The notes: a model not told the origin generated them from the letters alone. Positions 24,573 through 33,735 are shown, counted from the stretch's first letter. The stretch is 64,000 nt of DNA from Frondihabitans sucicola (GCF_030296615.1 NZ_AP027733.1:248001-312000), one strand, 5' to 3'. Numbers and translations are program-made.

Positions 24573-25350
24573 CCGACGCCACGGACAAGCCGCCGTTCTC
24601 CCCCTGGGCGCACGACCACACCGAACTCGTTCACGTCCTCTGGGGCGCGGGGATCAAGGGTGTGGAGGCCGACGCCCTCGCCTCGAAGATCATGCAGTCC
24701 GACTGGCTCGCCGCTCAGCAGCGGAAGGCCGCCATCGATGCCCTCTCTGACGAGGCGCTCGTCGCGGATCACGGCCTCGTCACGAAGGAGGCGCACGCGA
24801 AGGTCGTCGCCCTCAATGAGGAGATCGCCGAGAAGCTGAACTTCATCGGGAAGGGCTGCTACGACGCGTCGCAGGAGGAGCTGGTTCGCCGCATCACCGC
24901 CGTCGGCCACGAGGAGTACAAGTCGGGCGACTGGCTCACGCAGCGCCTCGCGCCGCTGCGGGATCGGAACTCGTCCCTGGAGTGGGCCTTCCGCGATCTC
25001 CTGGAGGTCTACCGGGCCGAGCAGACCGGCACCCCGATCGTCGACCCCGCCGCGGAGGTCGCTCGCATCCTCGCCGAAGTCGCCGCGGACGCGCGCTTGA
25101 AGGCTCCGACCGCGCCGACTTTCAACGAGACCCTCGACCGCACCCAGGCGCACGAGGGGGCCTCTGGCAGAGGCTTTCCGGGGCGTACCAACGCGCGCTG
25201 AGCGAGTATGGCAACCGCACTGACGAGCTGCCTCTCTGGCCACTCGTCGATCGCGAGCTGCGCCGCGAACTCTCCGGGGTGGGCTACATCCCCGCTAGGG
25301 ACTATGACGCCCTCGCTCACGAGGTGTCGTGGCGGCGTCGCACGACATAA
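24569..25350 (+). CDS. Helical protein of unknown function, broken by a one-base shift
   Basis: Starts MTDATDKPPFSPWAHDHTEL. The first frame runs to TQAHEGA and then turns non-coding. The next frame continues GLWQRLSGAYQRALSEYGNR to RRRTT. They meet in a GGGGG run near 25150; one extra G joins them into about 260 aa. Mostly helical (EEIAEKLNFIGKGCYDASQEELVRRI). Function unknown. Confidence 0.6.
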
Positions 25351-25352
25351 CG

Positions 25353-25391
25353 ACCGTGTGAAATCGGGCACGTAGCCCCCGAACGAGGGGC
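25353..25391 (+). promoter_or_regulatory. Pilin-gene leader element, copy 1
   Basis: ACCGTGTGAAATCGGGC followed by hairpin GCCCC-CGAACGA-GGGGC (25375-25391). The same sequence and the same 7-nt loop occur before the second pilin-like gene at 26682-26716. Confidence 0.6.
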
Positions 25392-25453
25392 GGGTGTCGC
25401 GCCCGCGCGCGTTCATACCGTGAAGTAATCCCCCTTCTCCAGTTAGGACGCTC

Positions 25454-26440
25454 ATGCGACGCCTCCACACACGCATGTCGCTCGGTCGCAGCGACCGTGG
25501 CTTCAGCTTCATCGAACTTCTCGCCTACATGGCGATCGCGGCCCTGCTCGTCCTCGCCGCCATTCCGCAGTTCAACCAGTACCGCCAGAAGGCGGTCGTG
25601 TCGAACCTCCAGAACGACGTCCACAACGCGTCGCTCAAGGCGGAGGCGGAGCTGATCGGGCAGGTGTCGAAGCGCACCGGCGACAACGGTGGCATCCACC
25701 TCGCCGCGGCGTCCGGCGGTCTCGACATCGCCGATCTCCAGGCGGCAGTCAACACCGTCAAGCCCTCCTCGACCACCGATAAGCCGTTCATCGTGTCGGC
25801 AGTCGGCGTGAACGGCTACTCGATCACCGCGGCGAGCACCAAGACGGACATCACCGCCGTCTACGAGTCGACCATGGACACCGCCCACCCGACCTACGGC
25901 GTCGGCATCAACACCGTCGACAAGGACGGCGCCGTCATGGGCGTCGCGCCGACGGCCACCCCCAGCCCGTCGAGCAGCGCCTCGACTGGCTTCACGCCGG
26001 ACAACCCGGCAGGCACCCCCGCGATTTCCTACGACCCCACCGTCATCACGGGCCAGGAAGTCACGGTCAGCCCCGCGGGCGTCATGATCAACGTCCGCAC
26101 CTCGAACAACGCCACGACGAAGCTCTACCCCGGCAGCAGCTCCGATGGCGACAACGGCCACAACATGGCAGCCAACCCCGAGCTGTGGATCGGCTCGACC
26201 AAGATCGCGCTACCGACCCCGAGCAACGACTTCGCGACCTCGGGCACTCAGACCAAGGAGTACTACGCCTTCAGCACGTACTTCTACAGCTACGGCGACC
26301 CGATCCTCACCGACGCCCAGGCCCTGAGCCACGAGACGATCACCATGGCCTACACCGACGACAGCGGCTACCGCGTCGTCTACAAGGCCAAGTGGGACGC
26401 CTCGTGGAACCAGACCGGCGGCAACACCAACGTGGAGTAA
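25454..26440 (+). CDS. Type IV pilin-like protein, large form
   Basis: 328 aa. Prepilin cleavage site G-FSFIELLAYMAIAALLVLAA at about residue 16: after Gly, Phe+1 and Glu+5, followed by the pilin hydrophobic helix. The rest is a large Thr/Ser-rich domain with a Pro/Ser linker (ATPSPSSSASTG) and a beta-rich end (PELWIGSTKI...). Longer than usual major pilins, so a minor pilin or adhesin tip is possible. No prepilin peptidase or motor gene is in the window. Ribosome site TTAGGACG. Confidence 0.8.
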   Translation: MRRLHTRMSLGRSDRGFSFIELLAYMAIAALLVLAAIPQFNQYRQKAVVSNLQNDVHNASLKAEAELIGQVSKRTGDNGGIHLAAASGGLDIADLQAAVNTVKPSSTTDKPFIVSAVGVNGYSITAASTKTDITAVYESTMDTAHPTYGVGINTVDKDGAVMGVAPTATPSPSSSASTGFTPDNPAGTPAISYDPTVITGQEVTVSPAGVMINVRTSNNATTKLYPGSSSDGDNGHNMAANPELWIGSTKIALPTPSNDFATSGTQTKEYYAFSTYFYSYGDPILTDAQALSHETITMAYTDDSGYRVVYKAKWDASWNQTGGNTNVE

Positions 26441-26458
26441 TCCAGCCCGGCATTGCCC

Positions 26459-26497
26459 GCAACGCCCCCGCGATCCATCGCGGGGGCGTTGCTTATT
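26459..26497 (+). terminator. Strong terminator after first pilin gene
   Basis: GCAACGCCCCCGCGAT pairs perfectly with ATCGCGGGGGCGTTGC (16 bp), followed by TTATT. Confidence 0.88.
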
Positions 26498-26681
26498 CCC
26501 GCTGCGCTCACTTTCAAATCCGAAGCGAGGCCCCGATTCGAGGGTCGAGCCAAGGGACCGCACCGCTGCCTACCGTCGATGTAATGCCTAGGCCTCAAGT
26601 TCTCGACGACAGTGCCTCCACGGAATCCGTGGGGGTACTTTCGTTCGCGTCAATCCTTCAGAGATCAAACCTCTCACTTTT

Positions 26682-26716
26682 CGTGTGAAAAGCGACCACG
26701 TGCCCCGAACGAGGGC
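26682..26716 (+). promoter_or_regulatory. Pilin-gene leader element, copy 2
   Basis: CGTGTGAAAAGCGACCACG followed by hairpin GCCC-CGAACGA-GGGC (26702-26716). Stem length differs from copy 1, loop is identical. The 185 bp between the terminator and this element holds no gene that I can see. Confidence 0.6.
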
Positions 26717-26780
26717 CGGGCGCCGCCTCCGTAGCTCTTCGTATGGTCGGGGGACCCGCACACCCCACAAGGACTTCCGC

Positions 26781-27520
26781 ATGCCTCGCCTCAGCACCCT
26801 CCGGCCCATCCGCGACCGCGGCTTCTCGTTCATTGAGCTGCTCGCGTATATGGCGATCGCCGCCCTCCTGATCCTCGCCGCGATCCCGCAGTTCAACGCC
26901 TACCGCGACAAGGCGGCCGTCTCGAATCTTCAGTCCGATCTCCGCAACGCGGCGACCGACATGGAGGCCAACGTCACTGCCGACGGCACCTACCCGGCAT
27001 CGCTGCCCTCGTCGGTGCGCGTCAGCCGCGGCGTGCAGCTCTCCTCTCGGGTGACCTGTCCGACACCGACCAATGGTCCCTGACGCACATCCTGAACGGC
27101 ACCACGCTCCGCACCCACGACAGCGCCACCGGGCAGGACATCGACGCTCCCGCTGGAGAGTGCGGCGTCTCGCGTGACGTCTTCACCGGCGTCGTGGCAT
27201 CCCAGGAGGCCAGCGTGCAGCGAACGAAGGCGCTGCTGGCGCCGTGCGGGATCACCTCGGCGCAGATCGACGCATTCCTCGCCACGCAGACCCAGGCCGC
27301 CCGCGACGGCGGCATCCTCATGTACGTCCAGAAGGGGACGCTCGGCTCGTACGGTGGCCCGAACGTCGGCACCCCGTACGGCAGCGACGACAACATGGGC
27401 GCCACGTTCGCGCTGCGGAACTCCGCTCCCGTTGGTGGGTACTGCATCATCGGCACGACCATCGGTCTCGACTACCACTTCAACTCGGCCGAGGGGCAGG
27501 TCGCCAAGGGCGCCTGCTAA
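26781..27520 (+). CDS. Type IV pilin-like protein, second copy, broken by a one-base shift
   Basis: Starts MPRLSTLRPIRDRGFSFIEL. Same prepilin site and helix as the first pilin. The first frame ends at a TGA near 27081. The next frame, DLSDTDQWSLTHILNGTTLR onward to VAKGAC, is clearly coding and Cys-containing (typical C-terminal disulphide loop: CGVS...APCG...GYC...GAC). One extra G in the GGG run near 27050 makes a 246-aa pilin. Pseudogene if the shift is real. Confidence 0.7.
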
Positions 27521-27586
27521 TTGACGCTTCTTACAGTAGCGTGTACTGTAGAGCGTGACGAGAGGGACTCGTCACGAGAGGCCACC
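27521..27586 (+). promoter_or_regulatory. Class I promoter and hairpin leader, longest stem
   Basis: -35 TTGACG, 17-bp spacer, -10 TACTGT (27544-27549). Perfect 8-bp stem GTGACGAG/CTCGTCAC (27555-27575) around AGGGA, then GAGAGG and ATG 27587. Confidence 0.88.
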
Positions 27587-28165
27587 ATGACCCGAACCCC
27601 TTCATCTCCGCGCGCGCCCATGCGCCGCCGCACCAAGATCGCGCTCGGCGCTGTCGGCCTCACGCTCGCCGTGGCGCTGGCTGGGGGCACGTACGTGTAC
27701 GCGTCCTACGTTCGCCCCATCCAGGAGGCGATGGCCGCGAAGGATCAGGCCCTCGACCAGGTCGCGCACGCCAAGGAGGCGTACGCCTCGCTCGCGACAC
27801 CCGTCGCCACCGCGACGCCCTCGCCTGCGGCCTCCGCCGCTCCCTCTGCGCCCAAGGCCTCCAACGCCCCATCCGCGGCCGCGCACGCCGCCCCTGCGGC
27901 CGCGCCGGTGAGGGCCCCCGCCGCGGCCCCGGTGACCCCCGAGTCGAAGTACCTCACCTCTGCGCGCTCCGCTCTGGGGATCGGCCCGTATGACACCCAG
28001 GCCGACGGCACGCTGCTCAAGATGGGGCATCTCGTCTGCTCGTACTCGGGCATCGCGAGCCGGGACTCGATCGTCGGGCAGGCCGTGAGCGTATCGAACG
28101 GCGCACTCTCCCCCGCGGCGGCGAACTCGGTCTACGACGCCGCCAAGGCGAACCTCTGCCGCTGA
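27587..28165 (+). CDS. DUF732-like anchored protein, 192 aa
   Basis: Starts MTRTPSSPRAPMRRR. Basic N terminus, one TM helix (about 18-40, IALGAVGLTLAVALAGGTYVY), an Ala/Pro-rich linker (70-125), then a C-terminal domain KYLTSARSALGIGPYDTQAD...GHLVCSYSG...AKANLC, which fits DUF732, a small two-Cys secreted domain common in Actinobacteria. Probably faces outward. Role unknown; sits next to the pilin genes. Confidence 0.65.
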   Translation: MTRTPSSPRAPMRRRTKIALGAVGLTLAVALAGGTYVYASYVRPIQEAMAAKDQALDQVAHAKEAYASLATPVATATPSPAASAAPSAPKASNAPSAAAHAAPAAAPVRAPAAAPVTPESKYLTSARSALGIGPYDTQADGTLLKMGHLVCSYSGIASRDSIVGQAVSVSNGALSPAAANSVYDAAKANLCR

Positions 28166-28221
28166 GCTGAGTCTGCGCCGGGGCGCGTCCACTGGGGCGT
28201 GCCTCGGCGCTTTCGCGCGCC

Positions 28222-28237
28222 CTCCCATCCCCGACCC
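28222..28237 (-). repeat. 16-bp intergenic repeat, copy 3
   Basis: Exact copy on the minus strand, between 27587-28165 and the next promoter. Confidence 0.8.
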
Positions 28238-28292
28238 ACCGGCTCCGACCGGCTGAATCTGCCATCTCAGCGGATGCACTTCTTGACCATGC

Positions 28293-28362
28293 GTGACGAA
28301 TGTCGGTAGGCTCGTGTACTGTAAGATTCAAGTTGCTGAGGGACAGTAACCGAGAGGACACC
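28293..28362 (+). promoter_or_regulatory. Class I promoter and hairpin leader
   Basis: -35 GTGACG, 18-bp spacer, -10 TACTGT (28317-28322). Hairpin GTTGCTG/CAGTAAC (28332-28350, one G-U) around AGGGA, then GAGAGGA and ATG 28363. Confidence 0.8.
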
Positions 28363-28935
28363 ATGACCATCACGAACACCGTGATCGACATCATCACGTA
28401 CCAGAAGCCACCTGCCGGGGACGCCCAGTTCATCTGGACCGACAACCCCGAGACCGCCGACCAGCACTACCGCCGCATCTGCGCCGAGTACCCCGAGTAC
28501 TTGGTCCGCCAGTTCCGCTCCGGCGTCGAGGGTGACGACAGTGACCTCGCCCAGCAGACCCCCACGGCCATCGACGACCTCATCGGCTTCCACCTGCTTG
28601 CCGACATGCCCCTGGGCCTCTTCGTCCGCGAGCGTCCTGCACTCATCGACGGCCACCGCGTCATGGCCTCCACCGTCTCCGTGACGGGCGCTCAGTGGGA
28701 CGCCATGGAACGCCTGACCCCACAGGCCGACGGCGCGGCAAATCGCCTCGTGCGGCCCCTGAGGGCCGACGGGAACGTCTCGATGTTGATCGTCGATTCC
28801 GAGGTCATCCTCGACTACCTGATCCGCCCCGACGGCACCTACACCGAGATGAACGCCCGCATCGACCACGACGCCTGGCAGGGCACGCACGACCTCGACG
28901 CCGACCACGCAACCACCACCGAACCCGGAGCCTGA
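28363..28935 (+). CDS. Unknown acidic protein, 190 aa
   Basis: Starts MTITNTVIDIITYQKPPAGD. The N-terminal part (FIWTDNPETADQHYRRICAEYPEYLVRQFRSGV) resembles 39557-40024 (VFTDQSESYDAFKKTAAEHPEMMHQNFSISV). The C-terminal part resembles 22707-23072 (T-x-x-Q-W helix; RPDGTYTEM). So it looks built from two small modules that occur separately elsewhere in the window. Function unknown. Confidence 0.62.
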   Translation: MTITNTVIDIITYQKPPAGDAQFIWTDNPETADQHYRRICAEYPEYLVRQFRSGVEGDDSDLAQQTPTAIDDLIGFHLLADMPLGLFVRERPALIDGHRVMASTVSVTGAQWDAMERLTPQADGAANRLVRPLRADGNVSMLIVDSEVILDYLIRPDGTYTEMNARIDHDAWQGTHDLDADHATTTEPGA

Positions 28936-28938
28936 ACC

Positions 28939-29226
28939 ATGACCACCAGCACCGCCACGACCGCCGTCTTCATCGTCTGCACGGACCGCCAGAAGCCCGG
29001 CCAGTCGAACTTCTTCTCCGCCGAGGCCGAGGGCCGCCAGAAGGTCGCGCGCCTCGCCACGGAGAAGCCGAACCAGCTCCACCAGCTCTTCGTCGTGCGC
29101 CTCACCGACGACGACGACTTCGGCGCGCTCGACGCCTTCACCCCCACCGAGGCCGACGTGGCCCTGGCCGAGCACCTGCCCACCGACACCGAGCCGACCG
29201 CGACGCCGCGCAACCTCGCCCGATAG
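28939..29226 (+). CDS. Unknown small protein, 95 aa
   Basis: Starts MTTSTATTAVFIVCTDRQKP. Segment NFFSAEAEGRQKVARLATEKPNQLHQLFVVRL shows the same helix-Pro-Q-F-strand pattern as the N-terminal module of 28363-28935. Second gene of this unit; followed by the 16-bp repeat. Confidence 0.58.
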   Translation: MTTSTATTAVFIVCTDRQKPGQSNFFSAEAEGRQKVARLATEKPNQLHQLFVVRLTDDDDFGALDAFTPTEADVALAEHLPTDTEPTATPRNLAR

Positions 29227-29239
29227 GGGCGGGGCGAGC

Positions 29240-29255
29240 GGGTCGGGGATGGGAG
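29240..29255 (+). repeat. 16-bp intergenic repeat, copy 4
   Basis: GGGTCGGGGATGGGAG, exact, just 10 bp before the start of 29266-30042. Confidence 0.8.
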
Positions 29256-29265
29256 AACCCCAGAA

Positions 29266-30042
29266 ATGACGACACACGAGACCGAGGACCCGGCGCGCGG
29301 AGCGATCGCGCCGAGCATCAGCGGGCCCCTCATGCGGCAGCCCGCCGACCCGGATGCAACCCTGCCCGAGGTCCCTCGCGGCCCTAGGGGTATCACCGTG
29401 CGCCCCGTCGTCGAGGGGTCGGGCCGTGGCCACATCGCCTTCCGCATCAGTGGGCGCGCGCTCCCGGCGACCACCAGGTCGTTCGATGGCGTCACCGTCA
29501 TCAACGGGCACGAGGGGCTCGACGAGCAGACCATCGCGTGGATGCTCCACGTCCACGCGCGAGCCGCCCGCGCCATCAACTCACTGGAGCCCGAGGCTCG
29601 TATCGCGGTCAACGGCGACAGTGCCGCATCCCAGGCAGTCGTCTTGTACGCCATCCATCAGACCGACCTCCAGGAGGTCGCCCGCGCGGTCGGCACCGTC
29701 GGCTACGGTCTCATCGAGGTCGCCGCAGCGCTCCAGGCCGACCTCAGGCGCTACCTGACGTCGCCCATCAGAGCCCTGCGCACCGGGGGCATGTCGAAGC
29801 AGGCGTGGAGCGTCCGGCGCAACGACATCGTGCGCGCCACCTCGCCGAGCGAGCCGATGAAGATTCATGGCGAGGCCCGCTTCGGAGGCATCGAGTACCC
29901 GACGGTCCGCGCGGTCCTCGTCGGCTCGGAGCCCGTGAGGGACGGGGCTGAGATGAACGCGCTCCGGGACTCGATCCTGGAGCGCCTCGACGATGCGCGC
30001 TTCGCCGCCCGTCGCTACCGCTCCCCTTCGGGCACCAGATGA
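29266..30042 (+). CDS. Unknown protein, 258 aa, possible shifted C terminus
   Basis: Starts MTTHETEDPARGAIAPSISG. Central helical region (TIAWMLHVHARAARAINSLEPEARIAV, GYGLIEVAAALQADLRRYL) and strands near the end. The present frame ends YRSPSGTR. One extra C in the CCCC run near 30023 would instead give SPFGHQMNTLSIPHWQPTVR, ending at 30092; alternatively MNTLSIPHWQ... is a separate 17-codon gene (ATGA overlap). Function unknown. Confidence 0.6.
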   Translation: MTTHETEDPARGAIAPSISGPLMRQPADPDATLPEVPRGPRGITVRPVVEGSGRGHIAFRISGRALPATTRSFDGVTVINGHEGLDEQTIAWMLHVHARAARAINSLEPEARIAVNGDSAASQAVVLYAIHQTDLQEVARAVGTVGYGLIEVAAALQADLRRYLTSPIRALRTGGMSKQAWSVRRNDIVRATSPSEPMKIHGEARFGGIEYPTVRAVLVGSEPVRDGAEMNALRDSILERLDDARFAARRYRSPSGTR

Positions 30043-30088
30043 ACACGCTGTCGATCCCGCACTGGCAGCCGACGGTCCGCGACAAGAA

Positions 30089-30155
30089 TTGACGTTACGC
30101 ACTAATCGTGTATTGTAGAACTCGGCACTGAGGGACAGCGCCACGAGAGGACACC
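30089..30155 (+). promoter_or_regulatory. Class I promoter and hairpin leader
   Basis: -35 TTGACG, 16-bp spacer, -10 TATTGT (30111-30116). Hairpin GGCACTG/CAGCGCC (30124-30142, one mismatch) around AGGGA, then GAGAGGA and ATG 30156. Confidence 0.78.
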
Positions 30156-30567
30156 ATGAGCAACGACACCGACACCTCCTGGGTTGAACCCGGCAGAGGT
30201 CTTCATCTCCTCCTACGGCGTCGCACCCATCCGCGACACCGTCGAGCGCCACACCAAGACGCAGGTCATCCTCGCGTCCGGGCGCAAGTTCCGTAACGAC
30301 GGCCGCTACGGCGAGTTCGCCAAGGGCACCAGTGCCTTCCGCGGCGCCGCGACCCTCGCGCCCATCACGAGCACCCGCCTGCTGCTCGACGAGAAGCGGA
30401 CCACCATGCACGCGACCGCTCGTCGCGCCGAGGCTGCTGCCGAGTCGTTCCGCATGGACCCCTCCGAGCAGTCGATGGCGCACCTCGAACTCGCAACCCG
30501 CCACGCTCGCGGCGCCTTCTCCGAGTTCCAGACGGCCGAGCGCCTGCACGAGGCCCAGAAGGCGTGA
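30156..30567 (+). CDS. Unknown protein, about 136 aa, broken by a one-base insertion
   Basis: The leader points to ATG 30156 (MSNDTDTSW), but that frame soon reads poorly. From 30184 the neighbouring frame reads LNPAEVFISSYGVAPIRDTV to EAQKA. Removing one G from the GGG at 30181-30183 joins them. The C-terminal half is helical and basic (RRAEAAAESFRMDPSEQSMAHLELATRHARGAF). The only case that needs a base removed instead of added. Confidence 0.55.
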
Positions 30568-31016
30568 GCAAGGCCAAGCCCGGCGACTTCGTCGTCGTGA
30601 AGCGCACAGGCCGCGTGGGCTGGGTGGCGGCGCTGCCCGAGACGGGCGGCAAGGTGAAGGTCATCTTCGGATGGGATGCCGCCTGGATCGAGCGCAAGGC
30701 GCTCCAGGTGCTCGCCACCCGCGACATCCACGCCGTGACCACCCGCGTGAACGACGAGCGCTCCACGCAACTGCCCTACCGCGTCGTGCTGCCCGCAGAG
30801 AGCCTCGATTTCGCAGTCGAGGCGTTCAAGCGCCTCGCCTCCCGCAAGACCGAGCAGGTCACAGAACTGTGGTCCGTGACGGTGCCCCTCTTCGAGCCCC
30901 GCGCCGTCGCCGACGACGACCCCGAACGGGCGTGGCTCTGGGAGCGATTCCAGAGCCGCCTCACCGGGACCCTCCTCCGCACATCCGACCCCGCCAGCAC
31001 CGAAAGCGTCGCATGA
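30564..31016 (+). CDS. Unknown protein with SH3-like N terminus, 150 aa
   Basis: GTG start overlapping the previous stop. Begins MSKAKPGDFVVVKRTGRVGWVAALPETGGKVKVIFGWDAAWIE, a small-barrel pattern seen in KOW/Tudor-like domains. The C-terminal half is helical. Middle of a three-gene operon with 31013-31390. Function unknown. Confidence 0.58.
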   Translation: MSKAKPGDFVVVKRTGRVGWVAALPETGGKVKVIFGWDAAWIERKALQVLATRDIHAVTTRVNDERSTQLPYRVVLPAESLDFAVEAFKRLASRKTEQVTELWSVTVPLFEPRAVADDDPERAWLWERFQSRLTGTLLRTSDPASTESVA

Positions 31017-31390
31017 CCTACACCGACCTCGCCGCCCTCCGAGAAGACCACGAACGCCAAGGCGGCACCTTCTTCGCCACCGCGGAGAGCCACAATGACC
31101 TCATCGTCGGCAGGCTCCGCCACGGGCGCTTCATCGTCGTCCGCGAGATGAACGAGAGTTACCGCGGCCTCGGCGTCTTCGCTGGGGAGGCACCGCACGT
31201 CTGGGCGATCTACCTGGTGACGCGGACGAGCAGAATCGTTCGCTTGGGCCACGAGGCGGAGGAAGCCTCGGCCGAGCACTACATCGAGCGCGTGGCCGAC
31301 ATCCCCATGTCCTCCTCGCCGAGTCGCGACCTCCTGCCGTCATCCTCGGCAGGGGCCTGGGCGGACGCGACCGCAGCGCCATCGCGCTGA
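31013..31390 (+). CDS. Unknown protein, 125 aa
   Basis: Starts MTYTDLAALREDHERQGGTF, overlapping the previous gene by 4 bp. Beta-rich (NDLIVGRLRHGRFIVVREMN, HVWAIYLVTRTSRIVRLG); C terminus Ser/Ala-rich. No family recognised. Confidence 0.57.
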   Translation: MTYTDLAALREDHERQGGTFFATAESHNDLIVGRLRHGRFIVVREMNESYRGLGVFAGEAPHVWAIYLVTRTSRIVRLGHEAEEASAEHYIERVADIPMSSSPSRDLLPSSSAGAWADATAAPSR

Positions 31391-31452
31391 CCCGCGATAC
31401 CCCCGGCCTGGCGCGCTGGCGTACCGTCGTGGTGGTTCGCCGATCGAGCAGG

Positions 31453-31468
31453 GGGTCGGCGATGGGAG
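31453..31468 (+). repeat. 16-bp intergenic repeat, copy 5 (one mismatch)
   Basis: GGGTCGGCGATGGGAG, 24 bp before the GTG of the next gene. Confidence 0.7.
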
Positions 31469-31492
31469 AGACCGAGTGAACGGGGAGACGAC

Positions 31493-32449
31493 GTGACCGA
31501 CAAAGCGGCAGCCGAGGCAGCGATGCGCGTTCTCGTCACCGATCTTCGTACCGAGATGGGTGACTGGCCCTGGACCTCGGCAACCGACCATGTCGTCATC
31601 ACCAGCGCTGGCGGGTGGACGACGACGAGCGACGACCGCCCTAAAGAGGCCCGCGCGGGCTTCGGCCGGGGCCGCATCCGCTACGACGCCTGGAAGACCA
31701 TCCGTGAGGCAATGACGGACCCCGAGCGGGGCGCCTGGCTCTACGCGAACGTCACCATCACCCCCGACGGCGAGCACGAGTTCTTCTTCGAGTGGGACCG
31801 CCGCCCATCCATCTACGACTACGACGACGACATCTTCACCGCGAAGCCGAAGAGCGCCCAGGTCTCGCCCCTCGACTACGAGTGGCTGTGGGACCTGAAA
31901 GAGCACCCGCGCACCCCCGAGCACCAGCCCGAGTGGATGAAGCGGATGCTCGCCAAGGATGCGCGCAAGCGGAACCCGGCCAACATGCCCCGCACCAAGA
32001 AGGCCATCAAGGCCGAGGTCGCCTGGCCCGAGGAGCTGGCGCCCCTCGCCGGCGACCTCCTCTGGGCCGAGGTGTGGACCGCGATCTCCGACTACATGGT
32101 CGCCCGCCTGAAGACCGGCGCATACCCACGCCTCGCCAACAAGGACGAGCGGGACTCGTGGGGCGCCGAGGCCGACGGGCTCGTACAGGACGTCTTCGGA
32201 GACGTGTCGGGCGTCTTCGTCGAAGGCCAACCCCTGGCGGCCCTCGCGGGGCTCTGGCGGGACTGGTCGCAGCTCGTCAGCCACACGCCCGAGCCTGAGG
32301 GTCTTGCTGGCGTCGACCTTTCCGCCACGGCCGTCTACTCCGAGGCAAGCGGCCCCACGCAGAAGCTCTTCGACGACTTCGGCGACACGGTCGGCACGCT
32401 GATCGACTCGCAGGTCTTCCAGCGCTTCGGAGTCCGCCCAGAGGCGTGA
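31493..32449 (+). CDS. Unknown protein, 318 aa
   Basis: GTG start after GGGGAGACGAC. Begins MTDKAAAEAAMRVLVTDLRT. Acidic and Trp-rich (WPWTSATDHVV, FFFEWDR, YEWLWDLKEHP). The region GEHEFFFEWDRRPSIYDYDDDIF is reminiscent of small immunity-type proteins (DUF600-like), but I cannot confirm that. No leader of class I or II is visible; the 16-bp repeat precedes it. Convergent with the CoiA-like gene. Confidence 0.58.
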   Translation: MTDKAAAEAAMRVLVTDLRTEMGDWPWTSATDHVVITSAGGWTTTSDDRPKEARAGFGRGRIRYDAWKTIREAMTDPERGAWLYANVTITPDGEHEFFFEWDRRPSIYDYDDDIFTAKPKSAQVSPLDYEWLWDLKEHPRTPEHQPEWMKRMLAKDARKRNPANMPRTKKAIKAEVAWPEELAPLAGDLLWAEVWTAISDYMVARLKTGAYPRLANKDERDSWGAEADGLVQDVFGDVSGVFVEGQPLAALAGLWRDWSQLVSHTPEPEGLAGVDLSATAVYSEASGPTQKLFDDFGDTVGTLIDSQVFQRFGVRPEA

Positions 32450-32463
32450 CGTCGCCGCAGCGC

Positions 32464-33623
32464 CTAGCTCCTCCGCATCTGCCCCGACGCCTCGCGCGCG
32501 AAGAGGCGCTGCCCAGGGCTCATCATCGACGCGGGCAGCAACAGCTTCTCTCGTGCGATCCGTGCCCTCCGGCTCGCTGCCATCTCCCGCCAGTTGCCTC
32601 GGGGGCGCGTCGCCCACGATCGCTCCTCGCGGGGGTCGCCGACGCGGCACCAGTGTGCCTGGGATTCCCCGTCGCCGACGGGCACTGTGAGGCGTCCCGC
32701 AGCATCGTCCTCCCAGAGCGAGTCGACGTAGCTCCAGCCGAACAGGGCCGAGCAGTGCGGGCAGGTGAATGCGATCTCCCCTCGGGATGCTTCGTGGTCC
32801 GGCGTAGCGCTAGGCGCGCCATGGGGACGTCAGGAGCGCCCGCCGCAGCCTCCGCTTGCACGAAGCGCGCGAAGGACGTCATGCCGCGCTCTGCCATGCT
32901 CCGATGCCCGCAGTCGTCGCAGCGGACGGACTGGATGTCGCTGGGGCTGAAGATGATCGAGTGGACCTGGCACTTCCAGCACTGTTCGAGCCCCCAGGCG
33001 ACGCGGGTGGTCGCGAGGCCGGGCCGCCGCGGCGCGAAGGCGAGGCGGCCGTCGAGATAGGCGGCGACGACGCCCGCCAGGGGAACCAGGCCGTCGGCGC
33101 CGGGCCGGGCGACGCAGTTCTCGTAGTGAGCGCCCGCCTCGTGGGGCAACAGTTCGATGACAGGCTGGCTCGCGGCGAGGAGCGGGGTCATGTGGCGGAT
33201 CAGCCAGACCGTCTCGATGCCCGCGCGAGCATACCTGTCGGTGCGCCGGACGTAGTCATCGAAGCCCTGGCGCGACCATTGGACCTCGAAGGCGACGCGA
33301 CGGGCGCCATGGGAGACCAACACGTCCGCGATCCACGAGCCGTCCTCGGCGCGGACCTCGTCGCGAGCGTCCCATCCTGCACGGGTGGCCGCCGCGATGA
33401 TCGCCTCCTTGGCGTGCAGGTGCTCCTCCGTCTCGGGCTTGTGGTCGAAGCCGCAGTCGACGCGCCAGTGGGCGAAGAAGCGGGTGCCGAGCCGTGAGCG
33501 CTTGGCGACGCCGCGGGCCCCGCAGGGCATGACCATGTCGCGCCCGCGCAGGTCGGCCCATTCGTCAGCGGAGAGCTGCGGGGCGCGCAGGAGCTGGCCG
33601 TCGAGCACGGCGGTGAGGGGCAT
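32464..33623 (-). CDS. CoiA-like nuclease with zinc fingers, broken by a one-base shift
   Basis: Starts MPLTAVLDGQLLRAPQLSAD after GCGGAGG. Residues 90-145 (GSWIADVLVSHGARRVAFEVQWS...GIETVWLIRH) match the CoiA/PD-(D/E)xK core: Asp100 and Glu113-x-Gln115. A CWKC...CDDC zinc site lies near 217-240. Near 32775 the frame shifts in a GGGG run; one extra G gives a second zinc pair (TCPHCSALFGWSY) and continues to 32464, about 386 aa in total. CoiA proteins are linked to competence and to phage or plasmid DNA processing. Confidence 0.65.
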
Positions 33624-33714
33624 CGGGGACCTCCGCGGGGTCGCGGGTGGGAGCCCGCGTGGGAAGCGTAACGCGAGTTAGTGAGGACTGCACTCATTGA
33701 AATGCTCGGTGAAG

Positions 33715-33727
33715 TGACGGTCCCCCT
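33715..33727 (+). repeat. 13-bp motif, exact copy
   Basis: TGACGGTCCCCCT, between the CoiA-like gene and the next class I promoter. Confidence 0.6.
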
Positions 33728-33735
33728 CCTACCGT

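Noticed and set aside
28267..29556. 429-residue minus-strand frame
   Set aside because: Runs across two class I plus-strand genes and the 16-bp repeat; low-complexity Gly/Val/Asp composition.
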